A DNA stretch of 64,000 nt, taken from Jeotgalibacillus aurantiacus (GTDB lineage: Bacteria > Bacillota > Bacilli > Bacillales > Jeotgalibacillaceae). Below, piece by piece: positions 1-9,104 of the stretch. Below the pieces are notes generated by a model. That model was not told the origin of the DNA and ran no database searches. It saw nothing but the letters and a program-made list of their open reading frames with translations. Every line of letters starts with the position of its first letter. Position 1 is the stretch's first letter. Position numbers and translations under genes: made by a program. The DNA lies in NCBI RefSeq assembly GCF_020595125.1, contig NZ_JACNMS010000004.1:62001-126000 (forward strand), written 5' to 3'.

Positions 1-1044
1 CTTGGCCTTGATATTGAGGGTCAGCCGGTCGTAACGGATATCGGGAAAATGCCGCATGGTCTGATAGCCGGAGCTACCGGTTCAGGTAAAAGTGTATGTA
101 TTAATTCCATTCTGGTAAGTCTTCTGTATCATTCTTCACCAGATGATTTGAAAATGTTATTAATTGACCCTAAAATGGTAGAGTTGGCACCATATAATCA
201 TATTCCGCATCTGGTCAGCCCGGTTATTACAGATGTAAAAGCAGCAACGGCTGCACTAAAATGGGCTGTTGAAGAAATGGAAAGACGTTATCAGCTGTTT
301 GCCCATTCAGGTGTCCGTGATATTAAGCGATATAATCAAAAAGTCAAAGAAGCCGGACATTATTCGCAAAAGCTGCCTTATCTCGTCATCGTCATTGATG
401 AGCTGGCTGATTTGATGATGATGTCACCGGCAGACGTTGAAGAAGCCATTTGCCGAATTGCCCAAAAAGCGAGAGCGTGCGGTATTCATTTGCTGATCGC
501 AACGCAAAGACCTTCTGTGGATGTCATCACCGGACTGATCAAGGCAAACGTACCAACCCGGATTGCGTTTTCTGTGAGCTCTCAGGTTGATTCACGTACA
601 ATTATTGATTCATCCGGAGCGGAGCGTCTGCTCGGAAGGGGAGATATGCTGTTTCTTGAAAATGGTGCGTCAAAACCTGTCCGGCTTCAGGGCACCTTCG
701 TTTCAGACGATGAAATTGATCAGGTAGTGGCACACGTACGTAATGAGAGAAAGGTATCGTACTTATTTGAGCAGGAAGAGCTTCTGGCGAAAGTTGATAT
801 TCAGGACGAAGAAGATGAATTATTGCTTGAAGCCTGTGAATTTGTGATGAGTCATGGGGGAGCTTCCACATCGCTTTTACAGCGCCATTTTAGAATCGGC
901 TATAACCGTGCTGCCAGATTGATTGATCAGATGGAAAAGCACGGCTGGATCTCTGAAGCAAAAGGAAGCCGTCCACGTGATGTCATGATGACAGGTGAAG
1001 ATCTGGAGCAGCTTCAGGAAACGGGTACAGGAAAGCAGCTATAA
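1..1044 (+). CDS. sftA: FtsK/SpoIIIE-family DNA translocase SftA, C-terminal part (5' end outside window)
   Basis: The reading frame is open from base 1, so this is the C-terminal 347 residues of a longer protein. Fragment residues 24-31 are a Walker A loop (GATGSGKS). A Walker B-like VIVIDE lies near residue 130, and an IATQRPS segment typical of the FtsK motor follows. The last ~65 residues ([19 protein letters not shown]...) form the winged-helix gamma domain that reads chromosome polarity sequences. The family pumps DNA away from the closing division septum. Position directly upstream of murC matches B. subtilis ytpS/sftA rather than spoIIIE, which is why I prefer SftA. The N-terminal region that separates soluble SftA from membrane-anchored SpoIIIE is not visible. 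Confidence 0.9.
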   Translation, partial: LGLDIEGQPVVTDIGKMPHGLIAGATGSGKSVCINSILVSLLYHSSPDDLKMLLIDPKMVELAPYNHIPHLVSPVITDVKAATAALKWAVEEMERRYQLFAHSGVRDIKRYNQKVKEAGHYSQKLPYLVIVIDELADLMMMSPADVEEAICRIAQKARACGIHLLIATQRPSVDVITGLIKANVPTRIAFSVSSQVDSRTIIDSSGAERLLGRGDMLFLENGASKPVRLQGTFVSDDEIDQVVAHVRNERKVSYLFEQEELLAKVDIQDEEDELLLEACEFVMSHGGASTSLLQRHFRIGYNRAARLIDQMEKHGWISEAKGSRPRDVMMTGEDLEQLQETGTGKQL

Positions 1045-1053
1045 ACGCTTTAT

Positions 1054-1081
1054 TTGTTGAAATGATGAAACATGCTATAAT
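1054..1081 (+). promoter_or_regulatory. Candidate SigA promoter for murC
   Basis: TTGTTG at 1054-1059 and TATAAT at 1076-1081 are 16 bp apart, and the -10 is preceded by TGC, giving an extended -10 (TGnTATAAT). It lies about 80 bp upstream of the murC start, just after the sftA stop codon. Confidence 0.5.
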
Positions 1082-1160
1082 AAGAAAATATGTGCGATTT
1101 TGAATGATAATTTAACACTGTCATCTGCGTATAAATCAGATGACTGCTGGAGGTTCAATA

Positions 1161-2468
1161 ATGACAAGTTTTCACTTTGTAGGAATCAAGGGTTCAGGTA
1201 TGAGTCCCCTTGCACAGATCCTTCACGATATGGGACACGATGTACAGGGCTCAGATATAGAGAAGCGTTTTTTCACTCAGGTTCCGCTTGAAGAGCGTGG
1301 CATTACAATCCTGCCTTTTGACCGAAATAATATTAAACCTGGAATGACAGTTATTGCTGGAAATGCATTCCCGGATGAACATGAGGAAATTGATGAAGCA
1401 CTGAAACAGGGCGTTGAAACAATCCGTTATCATAAGTTCCTTGGCGACTTTATGCATAACTATATCTCTGTTGGCGTTTCGGGTGCGCATGGTAAAACAT
1501 CTACAACCGGCCTTCTTGCTCATGTGATGCAGGGAGGGGCAGATACCTCTTACCTGATCGGTGATGGTACCGGTAAAGGATATGAAGACAGTAAATATTT
1601 TGTATTTGAAGCGTGTGAGTACAGAAGACATTTTCTGTCCTATTCACCTGATTATATGATCATGACTAACATTGATTTTGACCATCCGGATTATTTTGCT
1701 GATATTGACGATGTTTTCTCTGCTTTTCAGGATATGGCGAAGCAGGTTAACAAAGGCATTATCGCCTGTGGTGATGATGAGTATCTTCAGAAGATGGTTG
1801 CCAATGTGCCGGTTCTTTTCTACGGTTTTAATGAAGAGAACGATTTCCAGGCCCGAAATGTAACGACTTCAACAGAAGGAACGTCATTTGATGTGTTTGT
1901 CAGAAATGAATACTTTGCTTCATTCCAGATCCCGACATACGGTGATCATACGATCTTAAATGCACTTTCTGTCATTGCGCTGTGCCATTATGAAGGCATC
2001 CCGACAGAATCTGTGCAGGAGCAGCTCAAGACATTTAAGGGAGTAAAGCGCCGTTTTACTGAAAAGAAAATCGGTAGCAGAATCCTGATTGATGACTATG
2101 CGCATCACCCGACTGAAATCAAAGCGACACTTGATTCAGCTTCGAAAAAATACCCGGACCGTGAAGTGGTGGCGATTTTTCAGCCTCATACATTTACGCG
2201 GACACAGACGTTCCTTGAGGACTTTGCTTCATGTCTTAAAGGGGCAGATCATGTGTATTTATGTGAGATTTTCGGCTCAGCGCGTGAGAACCATGGGAAG
2301 CTGTCAATTAATGACCTGAAGGAAAGGGTTGACGGAGCTGAGATTCTGACAGCGGAGGACCCTTCTCCACTTGCCAAGCATGAAGATGCTGTACTGATCT
2401 TTATGGGAGCCGGGGACGTCCAGAAGTTCCAGGAATCATTTGAAGCCTACCTGAACGAAAATAACTGA
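1161..2468 (+). CDS. murC: UDP-N-acetylmuramate--L-alanine ligase MurC
   Basis: Adds L-alanine to UDP-MurNAc with ATP, the first amino-acid step of peptidoglycan precursor synthesis in the cytoplasm. The N-terminus [18 protein letters not shown] is the UDP-binding Rossmann loop. GAHGKTSTT around residue 107 is the Mur-ligase ATP loop, and DYAHHPTEI marks the central/C-terminal domain junction. The start at 1161 was chosen because GGAGG (1149-1153) precedes that ATG at proper spacing; an in-frame ATG at 1140 has no such site. This gives 435 aa, normal for the family. It sits between sftA and the ytxGHJ operon as in B. subtilis and ends at a strong terminator. Confidence 0.96.
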   Translation: MTSFHFVGIKGSGMSPLAQILHDMGHDVQGSDIEKRFFTQVPLEERGITILPFDRNNIKPGMTVIAGNAFPDEHEEIDEALKQGVETIRYHKFLGDFMHNYISVGVSGAHGKTSTTGLLAHVMQGGADTSYLIGDGTGKGYEDSKYFVFEACEYRRHFLSYSPDYMIMTNIDFDHPDYFADIDDVFSAFQDMAKQVNKGIIACGDDEYLQKMVANVPVLFYGFNEENDFQARNVTTSTEGTSFDVFVRNEYFASFQIPTYGDHTILNALSVIALCHYEGIPTESVQEQLKTFKGVKRRFTEKKIGSRILIDDYAHHPTEIKATLDSASKKYPDREVVAIFQPHTFTRTQTFLEDFASCLKGADHVYLCEIFGSARENHGKLSINDLKERVDGAEILTAEDPSPLAKHEDAVLIFMGAGDVQKFQESFEAYLNENN

Positions 2469-2474
2469 TTTATT

Positions 2475-2510
2475 TAAAAGACAGCTCTGCTTTTGAGAGC
2501 TGTCTTTTTT
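2475..2510 (+). terminator. Rho-independent terminator of murC
   Basis: AAAAGACAGCTCT and AGAGCTGTCTTTTTT form a 13-bp stem with a short TTTTG-containing loop and a T-run, immediately after the murC stop. Confidence 0.9.
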
Positions 2511-2977
2511 ATGAAGCTTGGTCTGTCTGGAAGCGAGCTTGAGAAATGATGATTTTTGAGTAGTCTTATCGTTGATGAGAAGGAATGACCGGCAACTGGA
2601 GACTTACGTTTTGAATCTGAAAGTAAAAATCTCCTTACAACAAAAATAGGGAGGTTATCAACAGAAAAAGGTCTGCTATAAACGTTTTGGAGCTACTTAG
2701 CCACAAAATTCATCTTTCTATCGACATTTTAAGAAAAGCTGATACGGCTTATAACATAAATATCCATACTATCGACAGAAAGTAGGCGGCTTACGACATG
2801 ACCAAATAACATGTACCATCTTGATAATACATCGATGTTCCATCACTGCTAATACGATGGAGTCTGAGAAATGCCAGTGGTGAGAATGACAGATCATCAT
2901 GCTTGATTAATTTTTCACAAATACGATAAGATGCTTGAAGGAATTTGTAGAGGCTTTAGAGAATAGAAAGAAAGAGC
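2511..2977. other. Gene-free stretch with decayed repeat-like sequence
   Basis: No credible gene here. Three similar segments begin TATCAACA (2656), TATCGACA (2719) and TATCGACA (2770). The last two are each followed by a GGCTTAT/CAACAT-type ending, suggesting a decayed tandem repeat. GGAATGACCGGCA at 2582-2594 resembles one arm of the palindromic repeat found elsewhere in the window (GGAATGACCCGGCAC). The region ends at the SigB-type promoter of ytxG. Confidence 0.4.
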
Positions 2978-3003
2978 GTTTACCAAATTCCCGGCAAGGG
3001 TAA
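2978..3003 (+). promoter_or_regulatory. SigB-type promoter of ytxGHJ
   Basis: GTTTAC (2978-2983), 14 bp, then GGGTAA (2998-3003) match the general-stress sigma-B consensus GTTTaa-N12-14-GGGtAt, 33 bp upstream of the ytxG start. In B. subtilis the ytxGHJ operon is a known SigB regulon member, which supports the assignment. Confidence 0.7.
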
Positions 3004-3036
3004 AACAATCATTATAAATAGAAGGGAGCTGAATTC

Positions 3037-3525
3037 ATGGAAATCTTACTTTATATTAGTGCGCTGCTTGCAGCAGGGGGATTTTTAATTTTGTGCATCA
3101 GTCTGGCGGTAACGCTGACTGCGGTCAAAAAAACGCTGAACAGTCTGGCAGATACCGTTGCAGCACTTCAGAAACAACTGGATGGTATTACCCGTGAAAC
3201 AACCGATTTATTACATAAGACGAACGGGCTTGCAGAAGATGTTCAAAATAAATCTGCCAAGCTGAACTCTGTTGTAGATGCAGTAAAAGGAATTGGAACG
3301 AATGTTCAACAGCTGAACAATTCAATCGGAAAGATTACAAGCACAATTTCACGCTCTGCGGAAAACAATGAAGAAAAAATTGCACAGGTCGTTCAGTGGA
3401 GCAATGTTGCTATGGAGCTTCGCAATAAGTGGAAAAAGGATCGCACTGCTGACGGATCACAAAAAGCAGAAAAGTATCCGGAACCACAACGTGCGCTTCC
3501 ACCTGTTGACCGGACTGAAAAATAA
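3037..3525 (+). CDS. ytxG: DUF948-family membrane-anchored protein YtxG
   Basis: A 162-aa protein with one N-terminal membrane segment (residues ~3-28, ILLYISALLAAGGFLILCI). It is followed by a long helical, coiled-coil-like part rich in L/V/T/N heptads (TAVKKTLNSLADTVAALQK) and a hydrophilic tail. This matches the DUF948 family, often annotated as general-stress protein; its molecular role is unknown. The start has AAGGGAG just upstream. It is the first gene of a three-gene set with ytxH and ytxJ downstream of a SigB-type promoter, so it is probably induced by general stress. Confidence 0.85.
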   Translation: MEILLYISALLAAGGFLILCISLAVTLTAVKKTLNSLADTVAALQKQLDGITRETTDLLHKTNGLAEDVQNKSAKLNSVVDAVKGIGTNVQQLNNSIGKITSTISRSAENNEEKIAQVVQWSNVAMELRNKWKKDRTADGSQKAEKYPEPQRALPPVDRTEK

Positions 3526-3545
3526 ACATTCCAGGAGGGACTATC

Positions 3546-3962
3546 ATGGGGAAACATGAATCTAATTCTAAGGACTTTATTATTGGCGCACTTATCGGAA
3601 GTATCGCAGGAGCGGTTACGGCATTATTCCTTGCACCAAAATCAGGCGGAGAATTCAGGCAGGATCTCAATTATCAGGCTGGAAAGATTAAAGAGCGTTC
3701 ATACGAGTTGAAGGACCAGGCAGTAGCTAAGAGTTCTGAGCTTGCAACAGCAGCGAAAGAAAAATCATCTGAGTTGTCTAAGACGGTTCAATCACGTTCA
3801 AATTCAGTGATTGAGAAAGTAAAGTCTTCCCGTTCGGGTGACAGCCAGGTTGAAGAAACTGCAGGACCAGCACTGGCCAAAGATCCTTCGCTGCCAACGG
3901 TTCATCCGGTGGATCCACTAACTCCTCCAACAGAGGAAGATACGCCTGACAGCAGAATATAA
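3546..3962 (+). CDS. ytxH: YtxH-domain general-stress protein
   Basis: A 138-aa protein carrying the YtxH signature near the N-terminus: a glycine/alanine-rich membrane-associated segment FIIGALIGSIAGAVTALFLA followed by PKSGGEFRQDL. The rest is a charged helical repeat-like region (KEKSSELSKTVQSRS) and a proline/aspartate-rich tail. It has an AGGAGGG ribosome site and starts 20 bp after ytxG. The function is not established; family members are SigB-controlled stress proteins. Expression with ytxG and ytxJ is inferred from spacing. Confidence 0.88.
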   Translation: MGKHESNSKDFIIGALIGSIAGAVTALFLAPKSGGEFRQDLNYQAGKIKERSYELKDQAVAKSSELATAAKEKSSELSKTVQSRSNSVIEKVKSSRSGDSQVEETAGPALAKDPSLPTVHPVDPLTPPTEEDTPDSRI

Positions 3963-3989
3963 TTTTTCAGTAAGACGGAGGAGTTTTGT

Positions 3990-4310
3990 ATGAAGAAAAT
4001 TGATACGGTCGACCAGTTTGAGCAGCTGCTGGAGTCCCGAGAAGATTTTTACTTTCTTAAGCACAGCTTAACGTGTCCGGTATCTGCTTCGGCTTTTAAT
4101 GCCTACCAGGTTTTTACGGAGAAACATAAGACAGATTCCTATTACCTTGCTGTACAGGAATCCCGTCCTCTTTCCAATCATATTGCAGAGGCATTCCATA
4201 CAAAACATGAATCTCCACAGGTATTTCATGTGAAAAATGGGCAACCGGTATGGAATACTTCTCATTTTAAAATTAATGAGAAAAGTCTTGAAGAAGAACA
4301 TAACAAATAA
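3990..4310 (+). CDS. ytxJ: Monothiol bacilliredoxin, YtxJ/BrxC family
   Basis: A 106-aa thioredoxin-fold protein. The active site is SLTCPVSASAF at residues ~27-37, with a single cysteine, as expected for the YtxJ (BrxC) family. Its members are implicated in removing bacillithiol from oxidised proteins. This function is family knowledge; the sequence shows only the fold-type motif and lone Cys. It is last in the ytxGHJ operon, with a GGAGGAG ribosome site and a terminator overlapping the stop region, which it shares with the convergent gene on the other strand. Confidence 0.88.
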   Translation: MKKIDTVDQFEQLLESREDFYFLKHSLTCPVSASAFNAYQVFTEKHKTDSYYLAVQESRPLSNHIAEAFHTKHESPQVFHVKNGQPVWNTSHFKINEKSLEEEHNK

Positions 4311-4346
4311 AAAAGTGGACTGCTCTAATGAGCGGTCCACTTTTTT
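4310..4346. terminator. Bidirectional terminator between ytxJ and the FtsA-like gene
   Basis: AAAAAAGTGGACTGCTC and GAGCGGTCCACTTTTTT form a long stem with A-run and T-run on both sides, so it can stop transcripts from either direction. It abuts the stop codons of both convergent genes. Confidence 0.9.
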
Positions 4347-6481
4347 CAGTCAAAGATGATCTCCAGTACATCTCCTGAAGATATTGGAGCAGTCAGCTCA
4401 CTTTTTTCTCCGTTACGCCGGATATCAATTTTCCCGGATTTAACCGGGGGCGTCCAATCTATATGAGAAAAAATATCCTGGAAAAATACGTGACCAGCTG
4501 TTCGTTTCATTTTAAGTTCATCACCGGTCTCGAGAGGTTCATCGGGTGAAAGCAAAAGGTCATTTCTATAAAATTCCGTACCGGATGACTGAAATTCAAC
4601 CTTTTCTCCATTAAACGTCACAAAGAAAGGAACGTCTACCACTTCCATTGCTTTTTTCAGCATTGAAACAGTTGGCTGAACAGGCTTTTTAAGATCAATC
4701 TGATCATGAGGATTGAGTTCTTTTAAGTAAGCGTTCCGGTTAACCTGCTGTTTGTTAACGAGAAGTTCACCGTCCCATTGCGGAAAATACATCGTTTTTG
4801 AATCAATGACCAGAGAGAATGGCGTTTTATTCTGTTGAAGAGAAAACCCGGCCTTTTGACAGGCATCAGCAATCGTCAGCTTCTTTTGAACCGTTATATC
4901 ATCCCTATCCATTAACACATAATCAGCGGATTCTTCCTTACCGTTCACGAACACTTTTCTTATAAAGTGCACCGTTTCACCATTTACATAAACATTAAAG
5001 GTCAATGATTCTTCAAGCATCGCTTTCAGGCTCACTTCAGATGCCTGACCATCCTTACCCTTTTGAATCGTCAAATCATCGCCTGCTTTGATAGCTGTAT
5101 CTAAATCAGCCATTGCTCCGTTAAGTATAATGGACGGGGCTTCACCGTGAGTGCCGGGAAGTGTGATAGTATGCCCGTTAAGTGTAATCATTTTCGCAAG
5201 ACCCGGTTTTCCGTAAAGTTTTGGAATACTGAGTCCCGCCGATAGAATCGCATCCCCAACGGTCAATTCTTTCACTTCGAACATACGGATTTCATGACCA
5301 TTGACCGTGACCGGAATATAATTAATCGGTGTCTGGTTGGCAGAGATGGCGATACCTGCCGGTGTAACAAGCTCAGGCCCTCTTTTAATGCTGTCGTGCA
5401 GCGTCAGGTTCTGTATCGCCTCAATGCCTCTTACTGCTACTCTGTTTTCCGGCAGATCCAGTTTTTCTGCCAGCAGCTGAGTAAGTCCTGGTGTCTGGCT
5501 GCCTCCGCCTACGAGCATGACAGCTTTTGGTGCCTGCTCATTATTTAATCTTCTTATTTCCCCGGAAATAGCATGTGCCAGTTTGTCTACAGCTGGTAAA
5601 AGGTCGGTAATGACGTCATGTTTTGAAAGTTCCTGAGAAAAACCGAGAATATCTGTGATTTCAATCGATTCCTGTTCATCTGATAAAGCGCGTTTCAAAC
5701 CTTCTGCATTTGGAAAATCCAGCAGATACGTATCACTTAATTTTTCGGTCATTTCATCTCCGGCAACCGGTACCATGCCGTAAGCCGTTACTGTTCCGTG
5801 ATTCGTAATGGCGATGTCCGATGTACCTGCTCCGATGTCTACAAGCGCAACATTGAGTCGTCTCATGGAAGGAGGAATCAGCACATTGATCGCTGCGATC
5901 GGTTCAAGCGTGAGTGCACTCATGATGAGACCGGCTCTTTTAAGTGAGGCAAGCAAGGATTCCACGACAACCCTTGGTAAAAAGGTGGCGATAATTTCAA
6001 CAGAAGCCTCGTCCCCCTGCTGATCCTCAAGGCTTCCAATTTCCTGCTGATCAAGAAAATAATGAAGCACTGAGTACCCGACACAGTGGTAATGATGGCT
6101 GTTCTCCTGACTTTCAGCGGCAGCTTCCTGGGCAGCTTGAACAGCACTCAATTCCATATGTAAAATGTCTTCTTTTGTTAATGCAGGCCTTCCCGAGAGA
6201 GGAACAGCATAGGTGGAGCGCTGGGTGTTCAGTGCACGGCCTGCTGCAGCAACTGACACATGGGTCAGCGCTCCGTGCCTTTTTTCTAATTCTGATTTAA
6301 TGTCCAGTATAAGAGCAGCAACGGCAGGCACATGGTGAATCTGCCCATCAAGCATGGCTCTTTCCTTATGTTCTTTTTGTACCATATCAGTGATGTAGTA
6401 TCCGGAATCAGTTTGTTCCATTATGAGTCCGACAATTGAGCGTGTACCAATATCTAGCGCAAAGTATTTCGACCTGGGCAA
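4346..6481 (-). CDS. FtsA/PilM-like actin-fold protein with long beta-rich C-terminal extension
   Basis: A 711-aa protein. The first ~390 residues are actin-like ATPase: phosphate-1 KYFALDIGTRSIVGLIM at the N-terminus, phosphate-2 VALVDIGAGTSDIAIT near residue 215, and adenosine motif VMLVGGGSQTPGLTQLLAE near residue 320. This is closest in style to FtsA/PilM. The remaining ~320 residues contain several NG-turn beta units (VTVNGHEIRMF, FNVYVNGETVHF, FFVTFNGEKVEF, IDIRRNGEKSEL), each followed by a GD.L.I-type strand. They look like repeated beta-grasp-like domains absent from classical FtsA. The start is TTG with AAAGGAGGAT upstream; no in-frame ATG is better placed. It stands alone, convergent with ytxJ and divergent from aroA. 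A cell-envelope or division scaffold role is inference only. Confidence 0.75.
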   Translation of the reverse strand: MPRSKYFALDIGTRSIVGLIMEQTDSGYYITDMVQKEHKERAMLDGQIHHVPAVAALILDIKSELEKRHGALTHVSVAAAGRALNTQRSTYAVPLSGRPALTKEDILHMELSAVQAAQEAAAESQENSHHYHCVGYSVLHYFLDQQEIGSLEDQQGDEASVEIIATFLPRVVVESLLASLKRAGLIMSALTLEPIAAINVLIPPSMRRLNVALVDIGAGTSDIAITNHGTVTAYGMVPVAGDEMTEKLSDTYLLDFPNAEGLKRALSDEQESIEITDILGFSQELSKHDVITDLLPAVDKLAHAISGEIRRLNNEQAPKAVMLVGGGSQTPGLTQLLAEKLDLPENRVAVRGIEAIQNLTLHDSIKRGPELVTPAGIAISANQTPINYIPVTVNGHEIRMFEVKELTVGDAILSAGLSIPKLYGKPGLAKMITLNGHTITLPGTHGEAPSIILNGAMADLDTAIKAGDDLTIQKGKDGQASEVSLKAMLEESLTFNVYVNGETVHFIRKVFVNGKEESADYVLMDRDDITVQKKLTIADACQKAGFSLQQNKTPFSLVIDSKTMYFPQWDGELLVNKQQVNRNAYLKELNPHDQIDLKKPVQPTVSMLKKAMEVVDVPFFVTFNGEKVEFQSSGTEFYRNDLLLSPDEPLETGDELKMKRTAGHVFFQDIFSHIDWTPPVKSGKIDIRRNGEKSELTAPISSGDVLEIIFD

Positions 6482-6500
6482 TGGTAAAATATCCTCCTTT

Positions 6501-6524
6501 AACGCTTTACCGCTTAAAAGCGTT
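6501..6524. promoter_or_regulatory. Inverted repeat upstream of the FtsA-like gene (possible operator)
   Basis: AACGCTTT (6501-6508) and AAAGCGTT (6517-6524) are exact inverted copies with an 8-bp spacer, located just upstream of the ribosome site of the minus-strand gene and in the divergent region with aroA. No regulator can be named. Confidence 0.35.
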
Positions 6525-6544
6525 TAATTAATAAAATATTTTTC

Positions 6545-6573
6545 GTGACATTTTAAAAATGTTGTTTTATAAT
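6545..6573 (+). promoter_or_regulatory. SigA promoter of aroA
   Basis: GTGACA (6545-6550), a 17-bp spacer and a perfect TATAAT (6568-6573), about 130 bp before the aroA start. Confidence 0.65.
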
Positions 6574-6702
6574 AGGGAACAATTGATAAGCCCCTATTGA
6601 GTACATCGGTTTACTGTTATACAAAATGTAGCACAATTAAACACGTTGGAAAAGATACGGGGAAGAGTATCAATGGTATTTTCTAAGGAAAGGGATGTTA
6701 TG

Positions 6703-7782
6703 ATGAGTAACGTAGAATTAGATCAGTTAAGACAGAAAGTAGACGAGATGAATCTGCAGCTGCTGGATATTATTAACCAGCGCGCGGAACTGGTCCAGGA
6801 AATTGGACGTGTAAAAGAAAAGCAGGGAGTAAATCGTTTTGAGCCTGTCCGTGAGAGAGCGATGCTCGATTTACTGACTGAAAATAATAAAGGCCCATTT
6901 CTTAATTCTACCATTGAGCATATTTTTAAAGAGATTTTTAAAGCGGGACTTGAGCTTCAAAAAGACGACCATCGCAAGGCATTGCTTGTTTCCCGTAAAA
7001 AGAAAGCAGAAGATACGATTGTTGAACTGAAGGGTGAAAAGATCGGTAATGGCAGCCCGCAATTTATCTTCGGTCCTTGTGCTGTTGAATCCTACGAGCA
7101 GGTGGAGGCAGTAGCAAAGGAAGTAAAAGCAAAAGGACTAAAACTGCTGCGTGGGGGAGCATATAAACCACGTACATCACCATATGATTTCCAGGGCCTT
7201 GGTCTTGAAGGGTTACAGATTCTGAAGCAGGTGGCAGATAAGCATGATCTTGCTGTTATCAGTGAAATTGTGAACCCGGCACATATTGAAGAGGCAGTTG
7301 ATTATATCGACGTTATTCAAATCGGTGCCCGCAACATGCAGAACTTTGAGCTGTTAAAGGCTGCCGGACAGGCGAAAAAGCCTGTTCTTCTGAAGCGCGG
7401 ACTTGCTGCGACGATTGATGAGTTCATCAATGCAGCGGAATATATTATGGCACAGGGGAATGATCAGATTATCCTTTGTGAGCGCGGAATCCGTACGTAC
7501 GAGAAAGCGACGAGAAACACACTCGATATTTCAGCTGTTCCGATTCTTAAGCAGGAAACTCACTTACCGGTATTCGTTGATGTTACGCATTCAACGGGCC
7601 GCCGTGATCTTCTTCTTCCGACGGCAAAAGCAGCACTTGCTATTGGCGCAGATGGAGTAATGGCTGAGGTCCATCCTGACCCTGCAGTTGCCCTTTCTGA
7701 TTCTGCCCAGCAGATGAACTTTGATCAGTTCAACGATTTCTGGGATGCTGTCCAGCAATACCTGGGCGTACATGCAAAATAA
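6703..7782 (+). CDS. aroA: Bifunctional chorismate mutase / 3-deoxy-7-phosphoheptulonate synthase
   Basis: Condenses phosphoenolpyruvate and erythrose-4-phosphate to DAHP, the first shikimate-pathway step. The N-terminal ~90 residues are an AroH/AroQ-type chorismate mutase helical domain ([19 protein letters not shown]), which gives feedback control by chorismate or prephenate. The catalytic barrel follows, with [29 protein letters not shown] and [12 protein letters not shown]. The start at 6703 (MSNVELD) is preferred over an upstream extension because AAGGAAAGGG lies 8 bp ahead and B. subtilis AroA begins in the same way. This gives 359 aa. It keeps the B. subtilis position just upstream of ccpA. 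The symbol follows Bacillus usage, not E. coli aroA. Confidence 0.95.
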   Translation: MSNVELDQLRQKVDEMNLQLLDIINQRAELVQEIGRVKEKQGVNRFEPVRERAMLDLLTENNKGPFLNSTIEHIFKEIFKAGLELQKDDHRKALLVSRKKKAEDTIVELKGEKIGNGSPQFIFGPCAVESYEQVEAVAKEVKAKGLKLLRGGAYKPRTSPYDFQGLGLEGLQILKQVADKHDLAVISEIVNPAHIEEAVDYIDVIQIGARNMQNFELLKAAGQAKKPVLLKRGLAATIDEFINAAEYIMAQGNDQIILCERGIRTYEKATRNTLDISAVPILKQETHLPVFVDVTHSTGRRDLLLPTAKAALAIGADGVMAEVHPDPAVALSDSAQQMNFDQFNDFWDAVQQYLGVHAK

Positions 7783-7792
7783 CCGCTTAATT

Positions 7793-7837
7793 CTGAAGCT
7801 TTCCTGACAATTGTGCAGGAAAGCTTCAGTTTTTTTA
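7793..7837 (+). terminator. Terminator of aroA
   Basis: CTGAAGCTTTCCTG and CAGGAAAGCTTCAG form a perfect 14-bp stem with a 9-base loop and seven Ts. Confidence 0.95.
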
Positions 7838-7846
7838 TGATATTAA

Positions 7847-7861
7847 TTGAAAGCGCAACCG
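7847..7861 (+). promoter_or_regulatory. Candidate cre site upstream of ccpA
   Basis: TTGAAAGCGCAACCG matches the extended cre pattern WTGNAANCGNWNNCW at all but its last position. It lies 130 bp upstream of the ccpA start, which would fit autoregulation. It fits the older 14-base consensus less well. Confidence 0.4.
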
Positions 7862-7990
7862 TCCTCGTATATGATTATGTACATAATTGAGCAAACTTCA
7901 TTTAAAATGCATTAAATCCTTCGTAACACTGAGGTTTATCATGTAAAATGAAAATAAATGAAAATGAGAATAGACAAAGGAGAGCTGACG

Positions 7991-8989
7991 ATGAATATTA
8001 CGATTTATGATGTGGCGCGCGAAGCGAACGTATCCATGGCGACCGTGTCACGTGTCGTGAACGGAAATCCAAATGTAAAGCCTGCGACAAGGAAAAAAGT
8101 GCTGGAGGTCATTGACCGTCTCGGTTACCGCCCGAATGCGGTTGCAAGAGGACTTGCCAGCAAAAAAACGACAACGGTTGGCGTCATCATTCCTGATATT
8201 TCAAACATCTTTTTCGCTGAACTTGCCCGCGGAATTGAAGATATCGCAACGATGTATAAATACAACATTATTTTAAGTAACTCTGATCAGAATGAAGAAA
8301 AAGAGCTTCATCTGTTAAATACGATGCTTGGTAAGCAGGTAGATGGCATTGTCTTTATGGGAGGAAATATTACCGAGGAGCATGTATCCGAGTTCCAGCG
8401 CTCTCCTGTACCGATTGTAATAGCGGGTTCTGTGGAGTCAACCGAGCAGACACCATCTGTCAACATTGATTATTATCAGGCTTCGGTGGATGCTGTTACT
8501 TCACTGATCGAAAAAGGTCACAAAACAGTGGCATTTGTGAGTGGACCTTTTCATGACACGATCAATCGTGCCATGAAGCTTGAAGGCTACAAGGAAGCAC
8601 TGGAAAAAGCGGGACTCACTTATAATGAAGAGCTCGTATTTGAAGGGGATTACACGTATGACAGCGGACTTGAAGCATGGTCACGTCTACAGCAGCTTGA
8701 TGAAAAGCCGACTGCTATTTTTGTTGGAAATGATGAAATGGCGCTTGGAATCGTTCATGGTGCCCAGGATCAGGGAGCATCTATTCCAAATGATGTGGAA
8801 GTGATCAGCTTTGATAATACAAAGCTTGCACTGATGGTCCGTCCTCAGCTTACATCCGTAGTGCAGCCACTATATGACATTGGTGCCGTTGCGATGCGTC
8901 TGTTGACAAAACTGATGAATAAAGAAGTGATCGAGGATCAGACGGTTATTCTTCCTCACCGAATTGAAGAAAGACAATCTACTAAATAA
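7991..8989 (+). CDS. ccpA: Catabolite control protein A (LacI/GalR family)
   Basis: Master regulator of carbon catabolite control. With HPr-Ser46-P it binds cre sites to repress or activate carbon genes. An N-terminal LacI-type helix-turn-helix ([20 protein letters not shown]) is followed by hinge helix [14 protein letters not shown] and a periplasmic-binding-like effector domain ([43 protein letters not shown]). The protein is very close to B. subtilis CcpA along its whole length. The start at 7991 gives 332 aa and has AAAGGAGAG before it; the 11-codon upstream extension is not supported. Probable targets in this window are acuA/acsA, ackA and the methionine gamma-lyase gene, all with cre-like sites. 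Confidence 0.97.
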   Translation: MNITIYDVAREANVSMATVSRVVNGNPNVKPATRKKVLEVIDRLGYRPNAVARGLASKKTTTVGVIIPDISNIFFAELARGIEDIATMYKYNIILSNSDQNEEKELHLLNTMLGKQVDGIVFMGGNITEEHVSEFQRSPVPIVIAGSVESTEQTPSVNIDYYQASVDAVTSLIEKGHKTVAFVSGPFHDTINRAMKLEGYKEALEKAGLTYNEELVFEGDYTYDSGLEAWSRLQQLDEKPTAIFVGNDEMALGIVHGAQDQGASIPNDVEVISFDNTKLALMVRPQLTSVVQPLYDIGAVAMRLLTKLMNKEVIEDQTVILPHRIEERQSTK

Positions 8990-9026
8990 ATAAACAAGAG
9001 ATCACTTTATCCGATATAATATATAA

Positions 9027-9062
9027 GTAAAAGCTCATTTGTTTAATCAAATGAGCTTTTAC
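9027..9062 (+). terminator. Hairpin terminator after ccpA
   Basis: GTAAAAGCTCATTTG and CAAATGAGCTTTTAC are perfect inverted repeats with a TTTAAT loop. The T tract is short (TTTT then AC). Confidence 0.75.
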
Positions 9063-9104
9063 TATCTTAATACATAAATTACGAATGAACGGGGAGTATT
9101 AATA

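Noticed and set aside
602-871. Minus-strand frame inside sftA
   Set aside because: Shadow of the conserved SftA coding frame without start context; many similar antisense frames in other genes were dropped for the same reason.
9015-9020. TATAAT between ccpA and motP
   Set aside because: No -35 at proper spacing and a terminator hairpin follows at once, so it is unlikely to drive motPS.
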